A model generated the notes under the pieces. The model saw only the letters and a list, made by a program, of their open reading frames with translations, was not told the origin of the DNA and ran no database searches. Shown here piece after piece: positions 18,024 to 26,118 of a DNA stretch of 60,830 nt. The DNA is taken from positions 1-60,830 of the forward strand of contig NZ_JASITD010000013.1 of the NCBI RefSeq assembly GCF_030063445.1, in the 5' to 3' direction. The DNA is from Hymenobacter sp. H14-R3. GTDB taxonomy: Bacteria; Bacteroidota; Bacteroidia; Cytophagales; Hymenobacteraceae. The translations under genes were made by a program, and so were the position numbers. The first letter of the stretch is position 1. Each line of letters begins with the position of its first letter.

Positions 18024-18518
18024 TTACTTGTTTCGTTTTCGAAGCCTCTGAGCCACCGCGCCGGCCACCAGCCCGCCCACGGTGTACCAGGCCACGGTCA
18101 TGGCTTGGGTTTGGGGGGTGCGGTTGCTGGGGCCGTTGCCCAGGCCCAGCGGGCCCGGCAGCACTACGCCGCCCACGCCAGCAGCTGCGCCCAGCAGCAA
18201 GCCCCGGCGCAGGCTGTGCTTGCTGCTGCCTACCAGGCTGTAATACAAGCCATTGCTTAGCACATCGCCGAGCATGGTGGCGGTGTAGGCCGTGTCGCCG
18301 TCGGGTTGCGGCAAGTCGGCCAGGCCTAGTAGCTTGCGCAGGCCGCGCTCGCCGAGCACATCCATGCGGGGGGCGTCGGCGGGGCGCAGGCGGCGGGCGG
18401 TTTCGTGCAGGGCCGTGAGGGCCAGAACCCCAGCAAAGCCGGCGGCGAGGGAAGCCAATAGTCTTCTATTATGGAGCAGGGAAAAGGAACGCTGGACTAA
18501 GTAGCAGACGAAACCCAC
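18024..18518 (-). CDS. Hypothetical membrane protein
   Basis: An unrecognised protein of about 164 residues, if the GTG at 18518 is used. An upstream GTG at 18596 would add 26 residues but overlaps the tRNA promoter region. It has a hydrophobic stretch LLASLAAGFAGVLALTALHE, a central polar region (RPADAPRMDVLGERGLRKLL), and two later Gly/Ala-rich hydrophobic segments (RGLLLGAAAGVGGVVLPGPL, VAWYTVGGLVAGAVAQRL) with a basic C-terminus. It probably spans the inner membrane two or three times. It is convergent with the S66 peptidase gene, only 15 bases away. Confidence 0.55.
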   Translation of the reverse strand: MGFVCYLVQRSFSLLHNRRLLASLAAGFAGVLALTALHETARRLRPADAPRMDVLGERGLRKLLGLADLPQPDGDTAYTATMLGDVLSNGLYYSLVGSSKHSLRRGLLLGAAAGVGGVVLPGPLGLGNGPSNRTPQTQAMTVAWYTVGGLVAGAVAQRLRKRNK

Positions 18519-18530
18519 CCGGTAGGGTTG

Positions 18531-18544
18531 CGCAAAATTTTGCG
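18531..18544. promoter_or_regulatory. Perfect palindrome upstream of tRNA-Thr promoter
   Basis: CGCAAAATTTTGCG is a perfect 14-base palindrome. It lies just before the tRNA promoter and just upstream of the divergent hypothetical gene. It is operator-like in size; no regulator is known. Confidence 0.35.
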
Positions 18545-18549
18545 AAGGG

Positions 18550-18581
18550 TTGCGCGGCAGCGGCGCGGCAACGTATATTTG
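18550..18581 (+). promoter_or_regulatory. Promoter of tRNA-Thr
   Basis: TTG at 18550-18552, a 21-base spacer, then TATATTTG (18574-18581), an exact TAnnTTTG match. The tRNA starts 33 bases downstream. Confidence 0.7.
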
Positions 18582-18613
18582 CACCCCCAACGGCACCAGG
18601 CGTTGGCAAAAGC

Positions 18614-18686
18614 GCCTCTTTAGCTCAGCTGGTAGAGCAGCTCATTCGTAATGAGCAGGTCGTTGGTTCGAGTCCAATAAGAGGCT
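18614..18686 (+). tRNA. tRNA-Thr (anticodon CGT)
   Basis: A full cloverleaf is visible. The acceptor GCCTCTT pairs with AAGAGGC, the D arm is AGCTCAGCTGGTAGAGC, and the anticodon stem GCTCA/TGAGC holds loop TTCGTAA with anticodon CGT. The T arm is GTTGG-TTCGAGT-CCAAT with one G-T pair. The discriminator is T. The following bases are CC-T, so CCA is not fully encoded and must be completed enzymatically. It reads ACG codons. Confidence 0.95.
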
Positions 18687-18697
18687 CCTTAACAAGT

Positions 18698-18736
18698 AAA
18701 AGCCCCGTAAGCTGCTTCGGCACTTGCGGGGCTTTT
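18698..18736 (+). terminator. Intrinsic terminator after tRNA-Thr
   Basis: AAAAGCCCCG...CGGGGCTTTT hairpin starting 12 bases after the tRNA, ending in four Ts. Confidence 0.8.
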
Positions 18737-18801
18737 GCGTTGGCGGCCAGCTGCCCCACCGCCAACCCCCGGCCCGCCGGCCGCGTACACGCCAGTTGCC
18801 T

Positions 18802-19725
18802 ATGTCTGCAAACTCTTCCTCCAAGCTCTCGCTCTACGGTGGCATCGCCGCCAACGTAGCCATCGCCATCAGCAAATTTGTGGCCGCGTACCTCACCGGC
18901 TCGTCGGCCATGCTCTCCGAGGGCATCCACTCGCTGGTAGATACCGGCAACGGCGGGCTGCTACTTTATGGCATGAGCCGCAGCCAGCGCCCAGCCGATG
19001 CGCAGCACCCCTTCGGCCACGGTAAAGAGCTGTATTTCTGGGCTTTGATTGTGGCTGTGCTCATCTTTGCCATTGGTGGCGGCATGTCTTTTTACGAAGG
19101 CATCAAGCACCTGGAGCACCCCGAGCCGCTCGAAAACCCGCTGTGGAACTACGTGGTGCTGGGCATTTCCCTGCTTTTTGAGGGCGCGGCGCTGGGGCTC
19201 TCGGTGCGGGCGCTGCTGGAAAGGCAGGTGGCCGGTACCAGCTTCTGGACCACCCTGCGCACCAGCCACGACCCGGCCGTGTTTGCCTCGGTGCTGGAGA
19301 ATGCGGCCGCCGTGGCCGGCCTGCTCATTGCGTTGCTCGGCGTGTATTTTGGTCATTTACTGAATAATCCGTCGTTTGACGGCGGGGCTTCCATCATCAT
19401 CGGCTTGCTGCTGATGGGCGTGGCCGTGCTGCTGGTGTCGCGCACTAAGGCGCTGCTCATTGGCGAAGGCGTGAATGAAGAAACCACCCTGCTGGTGCAG
19501 GAGCTCACCCGCCAGGTGCCCGGCGTAACCACCGTGCGCCCGCCCCTCACCATGTACCTGGCCCCCGACGACGTGATGCTGGCTCTCGACGTGGACTTCG
19601 ACGACCACCTCACGGCCGCGCAGGTCGAAGCAGCCGTGGTAGCGGTGCAGGATACCATCCGGGCCAGACGCCCCGAGTTCAAACGCATTTTCATCGAAGC
19701 CAAGTCGCTGGCGGGCCGCGAGTAG
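18802..19725 (+). CDS. Cation diffusion facilitator (CDF) family transporter
   Basis: A 307-residue inner-membrane divalent-metal/proton antiporter, probably for Zn, Fe or Mn efflux. The family start SKLSLYGGIAANVAIAISKF is followed by helix II with SSAMLSEGIHSLVDTGNGGL, whose SEGIHSLVD carries the metal-site His and Asp. Then come HPFGHGKELYFW and a later ENAAAVAGLLIALLGVY segment. About five or six TM helices precede a cytoplasmic C-terminal domain (about 215-300). The second site reads ENAAAV rather than the common HxxxD, which may affect metal choice. The ATG at 18802 follows the tRNA terminator; an upstream in-frame start would lie in that terminator. Confidence 0.87.
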   Translation: MSANSSSKLSLYGGIAANVAIAISKFVAAYLTGSSAMLSEGIHSLVDTGNGGLLLYGMSRSQRPADAQHPFGHGKELYFWALIVAVLIFAIGGGMSFYEGIKHLEHPEPLENPLWNYVVLGISLLFEGAALGLSVRALLERQVAGTSFWTTLRTSHDPAVFASVLENAAAVAGLLIALLGVYFGHLLNNPSFDGGASIIIGLLLMGVAVLLVSRTKALLIGEGVNEETTLLVQELTRQVPGVTTVRPPLTMYLAPDDVMLALDVDFDDHLTAAQVEAAVVAVQDTIRARRPEFKRIFIEAKSLAGRE

Positions 19726-19758
19726 GCCGGCCGCGCTGCTTCACTTTACCCTATTACT

Positions 19759-20970
19759 ATGGCAGTTACCTCGACAGATTCTCCCTTCGATTCGTTTTGG
19801 TGGGGCGGCTACGAGTGCACCGACCAGCTCAATGCCTTTGGCAACCGGGTCGATTTTTTGCCGCTCACCGGCCACTTGCAGCTCCTCGACGAGGATTACA
19901 CCGACCTCGGGCCCTTCAACGTGCGCACCGTGCGCGAAGGCATCCGCTGGGCGATGATTGAAAAAACGCCTTACCAGTACGATTGGAGCACCGTGAAAAC
20001 GATGCTGCAAGCTGGTAAGCGCCACGGCATTCAGCAGGTCTGGGACTTGTGCCACTTCGGCTACCCCGACGACCTCACGCCGCTGCACCCCATGTTTGCC
20101 CGGCGCTTTGCCGCACTCTGCCGGGCGTTTGTGGCCTTTTACCGCGCCGAGCGGCCCGAGGGCACGCTCATCGTGACGCCCATCAATGAGGTGAGCTTTA
20201 TGTCGTGGCTCGGCGGCGATGCCCGCGGCACCTCGCCCTACTGCGTGGGCCAGGGCTGGGAAGTGAAGCTGGGCCTGATGCGCGCCTACATTGAGGGCAG
20301 CTGGGCCCTGCGCGAGGCCGACCCCAGCATCCGCTTCCTCAGCACCGAGCCGCTCGTGAACATCGTGGCCCCGCTCAACCCCTGGGCCAGCCACCAGCGC
20401 GAAGCCCGCCAGGCCCACATCAACCAGTTTCAGGCCACCGATATCCTCTCGGGCCGCCTGTGCCCCGAGCTGGGCGGCCACGAAAGCCTGCTCGATATGG
20501 TGGGCTTCAACTACTACTACGACAACCAGTGGCAGCTGCACCCCCACCGCCACCTGGGCTGGAACGACACCGTGCAAGACCCCCGCTGGGTGCCCCTGAG
20601 CGACCTGCTGGCCCAGGCCCACAAGCGCTACAAGCGCCCCTTCGTGGTCACCGAAACCAGCCACCCCGGCGTAGACCGGCCCCAGTGGTGGCACATGATT
20701 GGCCAGGAGTGCGCCACGGCCATCCGCGCTGGCCTGCCGCTGTGGGGCGTGTGCCTCTACCCCATCGTGGACCGCCCCGACTGGGACCACCTCGACAACT
20801 GGCACCGCTCGGGCCTCTGGGATGCCGAGCTGCGGGCCGATGGCCCGCCCCGCCGCCACCTGCACCACGCCAGCGCCGAGGCGCTGCTGCAAGCGCAGGC
20901 AGTGGTGCAGCAGGCCATGGTGCAGCAAGCCGAAGCTAAGCCGCGCCGCCAGCGCATGTTGGTGGGGTAA
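19759..20970 (+). CDS. GH1-like glycoside hydrolase family protein
   Basis: A 403-residue TIM-barrel protein without a signal peptide. The GH1/clan-A pattern is present: acid/base E144 in VTPINEVSF and nucleophile E299 in FVVTETSHPG, with VREGIRWAMIE and GFNYYYDNQW along the barrel. Related proteins in Proteobacteria and Bacteroidota are annotated as beta-glucosidase-like and often linked to carbohydrate surface genes. The true substrate is unknown. The C-terminal 50 residues are Gln/Ala-rich and look like a helical tail. It follows the CDF gene by 33 bases but the two have no obvious functional link. Confidence 0.75.
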   Translation: MAVTSTDSPFDSFWWGGYECTDQLNAFGNRVDFLPLTGHLQLLDEDYTDLGPFNVRTVREGIRWAMIEKTPYQYDWSTVKTMLQAGKRHGIQQVWDLCHFGYPDDLTPLHPMFARRFAALCRAFVAFYRAERPEGTLIVTPINEVSFMSWLGGDARGTSPYCVGQGWEVKLGLMRAYIEGSWALREADPSIRFLSTEPLVNIVAPLNPWASHQREARQAHINQFQATDILSGRLCPELGGHESLLDMVGFNYYYDNQWQLHPHRHLGWNDTVQDPRWVPLSDLLAQAHKRYKRPFVVTETSHPGVDRPQWWHMIGQECATAIRAGLPLWGVCLYPIVDRPDWDHLDNWHRSGLWDAELRADGPPRRHLHHASAEALLQAQAVVQQAMVQQAEAKPRRQRMLVG

Positions 20971-20975
20971 AGGAG

Positions 20976-21048
20976 TGTGTGGTAAGCTTTAGCTTGCCGT
21001 ATTTTGTTAATAATCAAAATAATACGACAAGCTAAAGCTTACCGCACA
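20976..21048. repeat. Palindromic repeat (TAAGC..TTGCC family)
   Basis: Arms TGTGTGGTAAGCTTTAGCTT... (from 20976) and its near-complement ending GCTTACCGCACA (to 21048) flank an AT-rich loop. It shares the GGTAAGC..TTGCCG core with 7290-7356. It fills the gap between the GH1-like gene and ogt, ending 6 bases before the ogt ATG. Confidence 0.85.
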
Positions 21049-21053
21049 TCTCC

Positions 21054-21545
21054 ATGCAAGCCCTCGCCCACCTCTACTCGCCCATTGGGATGCTGGCCCT
21101 GCGCGCCTCTGATGCCGGGCTGCACGCCGTGCAGTTTCTCGACCACGACGTGCCGCCGCCCACCGCCCCCGCCGACCTGGCCGACTGCCTGCGCGAACCC
21201 TACCACCAGCTGAACGCCTACTTTCATAAAGAACTGATTGACTTTAACTTAACTTATAAGTCGCTCACGGGCACCGATTTTCAGCGGCAGGTGTGGGCGG
21301 CGCTGGCCGGCATCGGGCACGGCCGCACGGCCTCGTACCTCGACGTGGCCAGGCTGATTGACAACCCCAAATCGGTGCGGGCCGTGGGCGCCGCCAACGG
21401 GCAAAATCCGCTGGCCATCGTGTGGCCCTGCCACCGCGTTATCGGGGCCAATGGCGCGCTCACTGGCTACGCGGGCGGGCTGGTGCGCAAGCAATGGCTG
21501 CTGGCCTTCGAGCAACCCCAGCGCCAAGGCGCGCTCTTTGGGTAA
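21054..21545 (+). CDS. ogt: Methylated-DNA--protein-cysteine S-methyltransferase
   Basis: A suicide DNA-repair protein that moves alkyl groups from O6-alkylguanine to its own cysteine. The 163 residues contain the acceptor motif VWPCHRVIG (C126), the helix-turn-helix/arginine-finger region TDFQRQVWAALAGIGHGRTA and the C-terminal LTGYAGGLVRKQWLLAFEQ. Length and single-domain structure fit Ogt rather than the two-domain Ada. The start ATG is 6 bases after a palindromic repeat, so the transcript leader may include it. It may be transcribed with the following peptidase gene. Confidence 0.9.
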   Translation: MQALAHLYSPIGMLALRASDAGLHAVQFLDHDVPPPTAPADLADCLREPYHQLNAYFHKELIDFNLTYKSLTGTDFQRQVWAALAGIGHGRTASYLDVARLIDNPKSVRAVGAANGQNPLAIVWPCHRVIGANGALTGYAGGLVRKQWLLAFEQPQRQGALFG

Positions 21546-21587
21546 GCCGTTTGTCATTGCGAGCGCAACGCAGCAATGACAGACGGC
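21546..21587. repeat. Short palindromic repeat (GCGAGCGCAACG family)
   Basis: GCCGTTTGTCATTGC (21546-21560) pairs with GCAATGACAGACGGC (21573-21587) with one mismatch, around GAGCGCAACGCA. It starts directly after the ogt stop codon. Confidence 0.8.
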
Positions 21588-21620
21588 TTTAATTTCACCT
21601 TCCCCCTTAACTCTTTGTCT

Positions 21621-23753
21621 ATGAAGCACTTTCTTCCTATCTCAGCCCTGGCGCTGCTCGCGGCGAGCCAGGTAAGCGCGCAGGGCGTGGCCAGTATTAA
21701 GCCCCTGCCTTACCCCGCCACGCGCCAGGTCGATACCATGACCACCTACTTCGGCACCAAGGTGGCCGACCCGTATCGGTGGCTGGAAAACGACCAGGCC
21801 GCCGATACCAAGGCCTGGGTGCAGGCCGAAAACCAGGTGACGCAGGACTACCTGGGTAAGATTCCGTTCCGCGAGGCCATCCGCGAGCGGCTCACCAAGC
21901 TCTGGAACTACGCGAAATACTCGGCCCCCACCAAGGAGGGCAAGTACACGTATTTCTCCAAAAATACCGGCCTGCAAAGCCAGTACGTTATGTACCGGCA
22001 GCTGGGCACCGGTGCGCCCGAGGTGTTTCTCGACCCCAATACGTTCTCCAAGGACGGCACCACCTCGCTGGCCGGCATCGAGTTTACCCAGGATGGCACC
22101 CTGGCCGCCTACCAGATTTCGGAGGGCGGCTCCGACTGGCGCAAGGTCATCGTGCTGAAAACCAGCGACAAAAGCCTGGTGGGCGATACGCTTAAGGACG
22201 TCAAATTCTCGGGCCTGGCCTGGAAGGGCAACGCGGGCTTCTACTACAGCAGCTACGACAAGCCGAAGGCCGGCAGCCAACTGGCCGGTAAAACCCAGAT
22301 TCACAAGCTGTTCTACCACCAGCTGGGCACCGCGCAAAGTACCGACAAACTGATATTTGGCGGCGAGGCCGCGCCGCACCGCTACATTGGGGCCAACGTG
22401 ACGGAGGACGAGCGCTACCTCATTATCACGGGGGCCAACACCACCACCGGCAACGAGCTGTATTTGCAGGACCTCAGCAAGCCCGGCAGCCCCATCATCA
22501 ACGTGGTGGCCGACGAGAAAAGCCAGGGCTACGTGGTTGATAACGTGGGTAGTAAGCTCTACATCTACACCAACCACAACGCGCCTAATTTCCGGCTGGT
22601 AACCGTGGATGCCGCCGCGCCCAAGCAAGCCAACTGGAAGAATTTGATTGCCGAAACCAAGAACGTGCTGAGCGTGAGCACGGTGGGCGGCAACATCTTC
22701 GCCACCTACCTCAAAGACGCCACCTCGCTGATCGAGCAGTACGACATGAGCGGTAAGCGCCTGCGTATCATACAGTTACCGGGTGTGGGCTCGGCCGGCG
22801 GCTTTGGCGGCAAAAAGGGCCAGAAGGAGACGTACTACACATTTACGTCGTACACCTACCCGCCCACCATCTTCAAGTACGACATCGCCAGCGGCACCTC
22901 CACGGTGTATAAAAAGGCGGGCGTGCAGTTCGACCCCAGCAAGTTTGAGTCGAAGCAGGTGTTTTACACCTCCAAAGACGGCACGCGCGTGCCCATGCTG
23001 CTCACCTACAAAAAGGGCCTGGTGCTGAATGGCAAAAACCCCACCCTGCTTTATGCCTACGGCGGCTTCGGGGTAAATATCACGCCCGGCTTCAGCACGT
23101 CCAACATCATCTTGCTCGAAAACGGCGGCGTGTACGCCGTGCCCAACCTGCGCGGCGGCGGCGAATACGGCGAAACCTGGCACCTCGCCGGCACCAAGCT
23201 TCAGAAGCAAAACGTATTCGACGACTACATCGCGGCCGCCGAGTACCTCATCAAAAACAACTACACCTCAAGTAATTACCTCGCTATTTCGGGCGGCTCA
23301 AACGGCGGCCTGCTCGTGGGCGCCACCATGAGCCAGCGCCCCGAGCTGTTTAAAGTAGCCTTTCCGGCGGTGGGCGTGATGGACATGCTGCGCTACAACC
23401 AGTTCACGGCCGGCGCGGGCTGGGCCTACGACTACGGCACCGCCCAGGACTCCAAGGAGATGTTCGACTACCTCTACAAGTACTCGCCCTACCACGCCCT
23501 GAAGCCCGCCGTGTACCCCGCCACCATGATAACTACCGCCGACCACGACGACCGTGTGGTGCCCGCGCACTCCTTCAAGTTCGCCTCGCGCCTGCAAGCC
23601 GACCAGCAGGGCCCGGCCCCGGTGCTCATCCGCATCGAAACCAAGGCCGGCCACGGCGCGGGTCGCTCCACGGCCCAAGTCATTGGTGAGCAGGTGGATA
23701 AGTGGGCGTTTATGTTTGAGAACATGGGCCTGAAGTACCCGATGGCACAATAG
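21621..23753 (+). CDS. Prolyl oligopeptidase family serine peptidase (S9A)
   Basis: A 710-residue exported peptidase that cleaves short peptides after proline. The signal peptide (KHFLPISALALLAASQVSA) precedes the N-terminal YPATRQVDTMTTYFGTKVAD / DPYRWLEND segment and a seven-bladed propeller (about 75-430). The C-terminal alpha/beta-hydrolase domain holds the triad: S560 in ISGGSNGGLLV, an Asp near 643-644 in DHDDRVVP and H678 in KAGHGAGRS. Mature length matches the roughly 700-residue family. The ATG at 21621 was chosen because it opens the signal peptide; the earlier ATG lies inside the preceding repeat. It is probably periplasmic. Confidence 0.93.
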   Translation: MKHFLPISALALLAASQVSAQGVASIKPLPYPATRQVDTMTTYFGTKVADPYRWLENDQAADTKAWVQAENQVTQDYLGKIPFREAIRERLTKLWNYAKYSAPTKEGKYTYFSKNTGLQSQYVMYRQLGTGAPEVFLDPNTFSKDGTTSLAGIEFTQDGTLAAYQISEGGSDWRKVIVLKTSDKSLVGDTLKDVKFSGLAWKGNAGFYYSSYDKPKAGSQLAGKTQIHKLFYHQLGTAQSTDKLIFGGEAAPHRYIGANVTEDERYLIITGANTTTGNELYLQDLSKPGSPIINVVADEKSQGYVVDNVGSKLYIYTNHNAPNFRLVTVDAAAPKQANWKNLIAETKNVLSVSTVGGNIFATYLKDATSLIEQYDMSGKRLRIIQLPGVGSAGGFGGKKGQKETYYTFTSYTYPPTIFKYDIASGTSTVYKKAGVQFDPSKFESKQVFYTSKDGTRVPMLLTYKKGLVLNGKNPTLLYAYGGFGVNITPGFSTSNIILLENGGVYAVPNLRGGGEYGETWHLAGTKLQKQNVFDDYIAAAEYLIKNNYTSSNYLAISGGSNGGLLVGATMSQRPELFKVAFPAVGVMDMLRYNQFTAGAGWAYDYGTAQDSKEMFDYLYKYSPYHALKPAVYPATMITTADHDDRVVPAHSFKFASRLQADQQGPAPVLIRIETKAGHGAGRSTAQVIGEQVDKWAFMFENMGLKYPMAQ

Positions 23754-23781
23754 CGCTACTGAGCAACTTATTTATTCTAGT

Positions 23782-23826
23782 AAAAGCGGGATTTAGGCTG
23801 TTAGCCTGAATCCCGCTTTATTTTTG
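23782..23826 (+). terminator. Intrinsic terminator after the prolyl oligopeptidase gene
   Basis: AAAGCGGGATT-AGGC...GCCT-AATCCCGCTTT, a long stem with a short loop followed by a T-rich tract. It ends only 4 bases before the next gene's ATG. Confidence 0.85.
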
Positions 23827-23829
23827 GGA

Positions 23830-24582
23830 ATGAGATATTTGATATGCGTCCTACTTTGCATTGGTTTGGGCATAGGTGAAGTAGCTGCTCAACAGATAGT
23901 TCCACCGCTCAAAAGGCAGTTTCTCGATTCAGTCTGGCAGGTATTACCATCTGCAACCGGGGCCAAGTATCGGCGTGAAACTGAGTGGCGCGACAGCACG
24001 GCCGGCACAGTACGCGATTACTTTCTGAGCGGGCAGTTGCAAAGCCAAGAGGGATTTGAGAACATTCGCACGCGCCGCTCCCACGGGGTAAGCGCCTATT
24101 TCTTTGAAAACGGTCAGTTGAAAATCCATCGGGAATACACGCACGGCGCAACTACCGGCGAGCACCGCTGGTATTACCCCAGCGGGCAGCTAAAGCGCCG
24201 CGAACACTACGCCGCCGGCCAGCGGCTTGACGGTGAGTGCTTTGCCGCCAGCGGAGCTGCCGTGCCCTTTTACGAGTATTACGTTATCCCCGTGTACTCG
24301 GAAGGTAACGGTAGCCCGCGCGCTATTTCGGCGGCCATTAGCAGGCGCTTCACGTACCCTGAAGATGCCCGCCGGGCGGGTATCCAAGGCCAGATTATCC
24401 TCACTTTCTACGTCAATACGCAGGGCCAGGTAGAAGATGCAAAGGTTATCGAAGGCCTTTGCCCATCCGTTAACGCCGAGGCCGTGCAGGCAGTGAGTAA
24501 GCTGAGGCGATTCAAAGTCGCTCGCCTTGACGGTGAGCCGGTTAGATTCTCTTTTAGAGTACCTATCACCTTAAAAATCTGA
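23830..24582 (+). CDS. Exported MORN-like repeat protein with TonB C-terminal domain
   Basis: A 250-residue protein with a signal peptide (RYLICVLLCIGLGIGEVAA). The central part (about 65-135) carries three MORN/YwqK-like repeats around the motif SGQL/ENGQL/PSGQL (DYFLSGQLQSQEGF, AYFFENGQLKIHREY, RWYYPSGQLKRREHY). The C-terminal 80 residues are a TonB-type domain (YPEDARRAGIQGQIILTFYV ... VEDAKVIEGLCP). TonB domains normally contact outer-membrane receptors, but there is no inner-membrane anchor here apart from the cleavable signal. A periplasmic binding role is therefore more likely than classical energy transduction. Base composition is slightly more AT-rich than its neighbours. Confidence 0.75.
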   Translation: MRYLICVLLCIGLGIGEVAAQQIVPPLKRQFLDSVWQVLPSATGAKYRRETEWRDSTAGTVRDYFLSGQLQSQEGFENIRTRRSHGVSAYFFENGQLKIHREYTHGATTGEHRWYYPSGQLKRREHYAAGQRLDGECFAASGAAVPFYEYYVIPVYSEGNGSPRAISAAISRRFTYPEDARRAGIQGQIILTFYVNTQGQVEDAKVIEGLCPSVNAEAVQAVSKLRRFKVARLDGEPVRFSFRVPITLKI

Positions 24583-24625
24583 CGGTAGGCTCCTATTTGC
24601 TAACTCCCCTTTGCTAACTCCCCCG

Positions 24626-25519
24626 CTACTTCGCCAACCTATGCAACTCCTTGTAAATCTGATTATTATTCCAGAATAGCTGCGTCACCATCGCCACATG
24701 CTTCTTGCCGGGCACGATGGTAAACTTCGGCTCCTCACCCAGCTGCTTCAGCCGCTGCCGAAACTGCTCGCTGCTGCTGCTGATGCCGGGGTACGTTTCG
24801 CCGCCGACGTAGATGCTGAACGGCGGCGCGCCCGCCCGCATGTGGTAGATGGCCGAGGCCTGCCGCCACACCACCGGGTCTTTGCTGAACGGGATGAGGT
24901 ACTCGGCATCACCGGCGTATTGCATTTTGCTGAGGTAGTCGCGCATGTCGAGGCCGGCGGGGTCATCGAGCAGCACCGCGTGGGCAGCGTGGGCGGGCAG
25001 GCCCACGCGGGCCAGCAGCGTGTCGGAACCGGTGGCCAGCAGTGCGGCCAGCCCCGCGCCCGACGAGTGCCCCATGAGCACGATGCGGGCCGGGTCGCCG
25101 CCGTATTCCTTGATGTGGGCCACCGTCCAGGCCAGGGCGCGGGCGGCATCCTGGGCCTGCCCGGTCACCAGTACCTGCGGCGAGAGCCGGTAGCTAATCA
25201 CCACGCCCACAAAGCCTTGCTTGGCCAGGCGCCGGCCCATGGCTTTATACAGAAAATTGTCTTTGCTGCCGCTGTTCCAGTTGCCGCCGTGGATGAAGAG
25301 CACCACCGGCCGGGGCGCGGCGGCCTTGCCCGTGGGCTGGTAGATGTCGAGCAAGTGGCGCTGGGCGTCGAAGTCGGGGGCCGAAGCGGCCACGTAGGGT
25401 ACGTCGGCCACGCGATGGCTGGCGCGGGCCACGGCCCATTCGTTGGCCAGCAGCACGACGGCCACGGCCAGCAGCAGGCCCAGCGGGGGCAGGGCCAGCC
25501 AGCGGAAGAAAGGCTTCAT
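24626..25519 (-). CDS. Membrane-anchored or exported alpha/beta hydrolase (esterase/lipase-like)
   Basis: A 297-residue hydrolase. The N-terminal hydrophobic segment (LPPLGLLLAVAVVLLANEWA) is a signal or uncleaved anchor. The HSL/carboxylesterase-type motifs are oxyanion HGGNW (77-81) and nucleophile elbow MGHSSGAG (S152), with a C-terminal His in KKHVAMV. It resembles BD-FAE/kynurenine-formamidase-like esterases. The start ATG at 25519 directly precedes the signal segment; the longer frame has no support. Single minus-strand gene. The substrate is unknown. Confidence 0.82.
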   Translation of the reverse strand: MKPFFRWLALPPLGLLLAVAVVLLANEWAVARASHRVADVPYVAASAPDFDAQRHLLDIYQPTGKAAAPRPVVLFIHGGNWNSGSKDNFLYKAMGRRLAKQGFVGVVISYRLSPQVLVTGQAQDAARALAWTVAHIKEYGGDPARIVLMGHSSGAGLAALLATGSDTLLARVGLPAHAAHAVLLDDPAGLDMRDYLSKMQYAGDAEYLIPFSKDPVVWRQASAIYHMRAGAPPFSIYVGGETYPGISSSSEQFRQRLKQLGEEPKFTIVPGKKHVAMVTQLFWNNNQIYKELHRLAK

Positions 25520-25679
25520 AGAGAGGGGCTTACGTTGCGCAGCTCGGGGCCGGCCCACCATAATAGGCTGAGACTTAACGGCACGATAATAGCGACTGAC
25601 GCGTTTCCTACGTAAATTACGAGTATTCGGCCTTCGAACGCGGCCCCTTTATATTATGCAGCACTACATTGCCTCCCCT

Positions 25680-25991
25680 ATGTCTACCGTCACTACTGCC
25701 CGCACCCGCACCCACGAGTTGCAACTCTGGACGCCCTGCTTCCTGGCCGTGGCCGCCGGCACCAAACCCTTCGACGTGCGCGAGAACGACTGTGATTATC
25801 AGGTCGGGGACGCGCTCCTGATTAGGGAATACGACCCCGATACCAAGGTTTACAGCGGCCAGACGCTGTTGCGCTGGGCCAGCTACGTGATGCCCGGCGG
25901 CGCCTTCGGCGTCGAAGACGGCTGGTGCGTGCTGGGCCTGGGCACCATGGCCCCGCTGCCACCCGGCATCACCGATACGCGGCTCTGGTAA
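25680..25991 (+). CDS. DUF3850 (ASCH/PUA-like) domain protein
   Basis: A 103-residue protein that is almost entirely one DUF3850 domain, with the typical HELQLWTPCFLAVAAGTKPF / DVRENDCDYQVGDALLIREY pattern. DUF3850 belongs to the ASCH/PUA-like superfamily, whose members bind RNA or modified nucleotides; they are frequent in phages and bacteria. No catalytic role can be assigned. An ATG at 25656 would add eight residues. The gene stands alone between divergent and same-strand neighbours of unrelated function. Confidence 0.75.
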   Translation: MSTVTTARTRTHELQLWTPCFLAVAAGTKPFDVRENDCDYQVGDALLIREYDPDTKVYSGQTLLRWASYVMPGGAFGVEDGWCVLGLGTMAPLPPGITDTRLW

Positions 25992-26053
25992 GCAGCGCGG
26001 GGTTCTCAGTTGATTGGAAAACTGTTAGCCCCCCGTTTCGCCGGGGCCGGGTG

Positions 26054-26061
26054 TATTTTTG
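26054..26061 (+). promoter_or_regulatory. Bacteroidota -7 box for the TPR-like protein gene
   Basis: TATTTTTG, an exact TAnnTTTG match. It overlaps a possible TTG codon at 26059, which therefore cannot be the translated start if this promoter is used. The GTG at 26119 fits. Confidence 0.55.
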
Positions 26062-26118
26062 CCCGGTCCCGGCCGCGCCGGCAGTTTCTTCCCGTTGACT
26101 TTTAACCCCTTTGCCCGC

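Noticed and set aside
23819..23826. TATTTTTG matching the -7 consensus before the TonB-domain gene
   Set aside because: It coincides with the T tract of the preceding terminator, and the predicted transcription start would fall after the ATG.
26059..26118. TTG-initiated N-terminal extension of the TPR-like protein
   Set aside because: A consensus -7 box overlaps the TTG and the extra residues precede the signal peptide.
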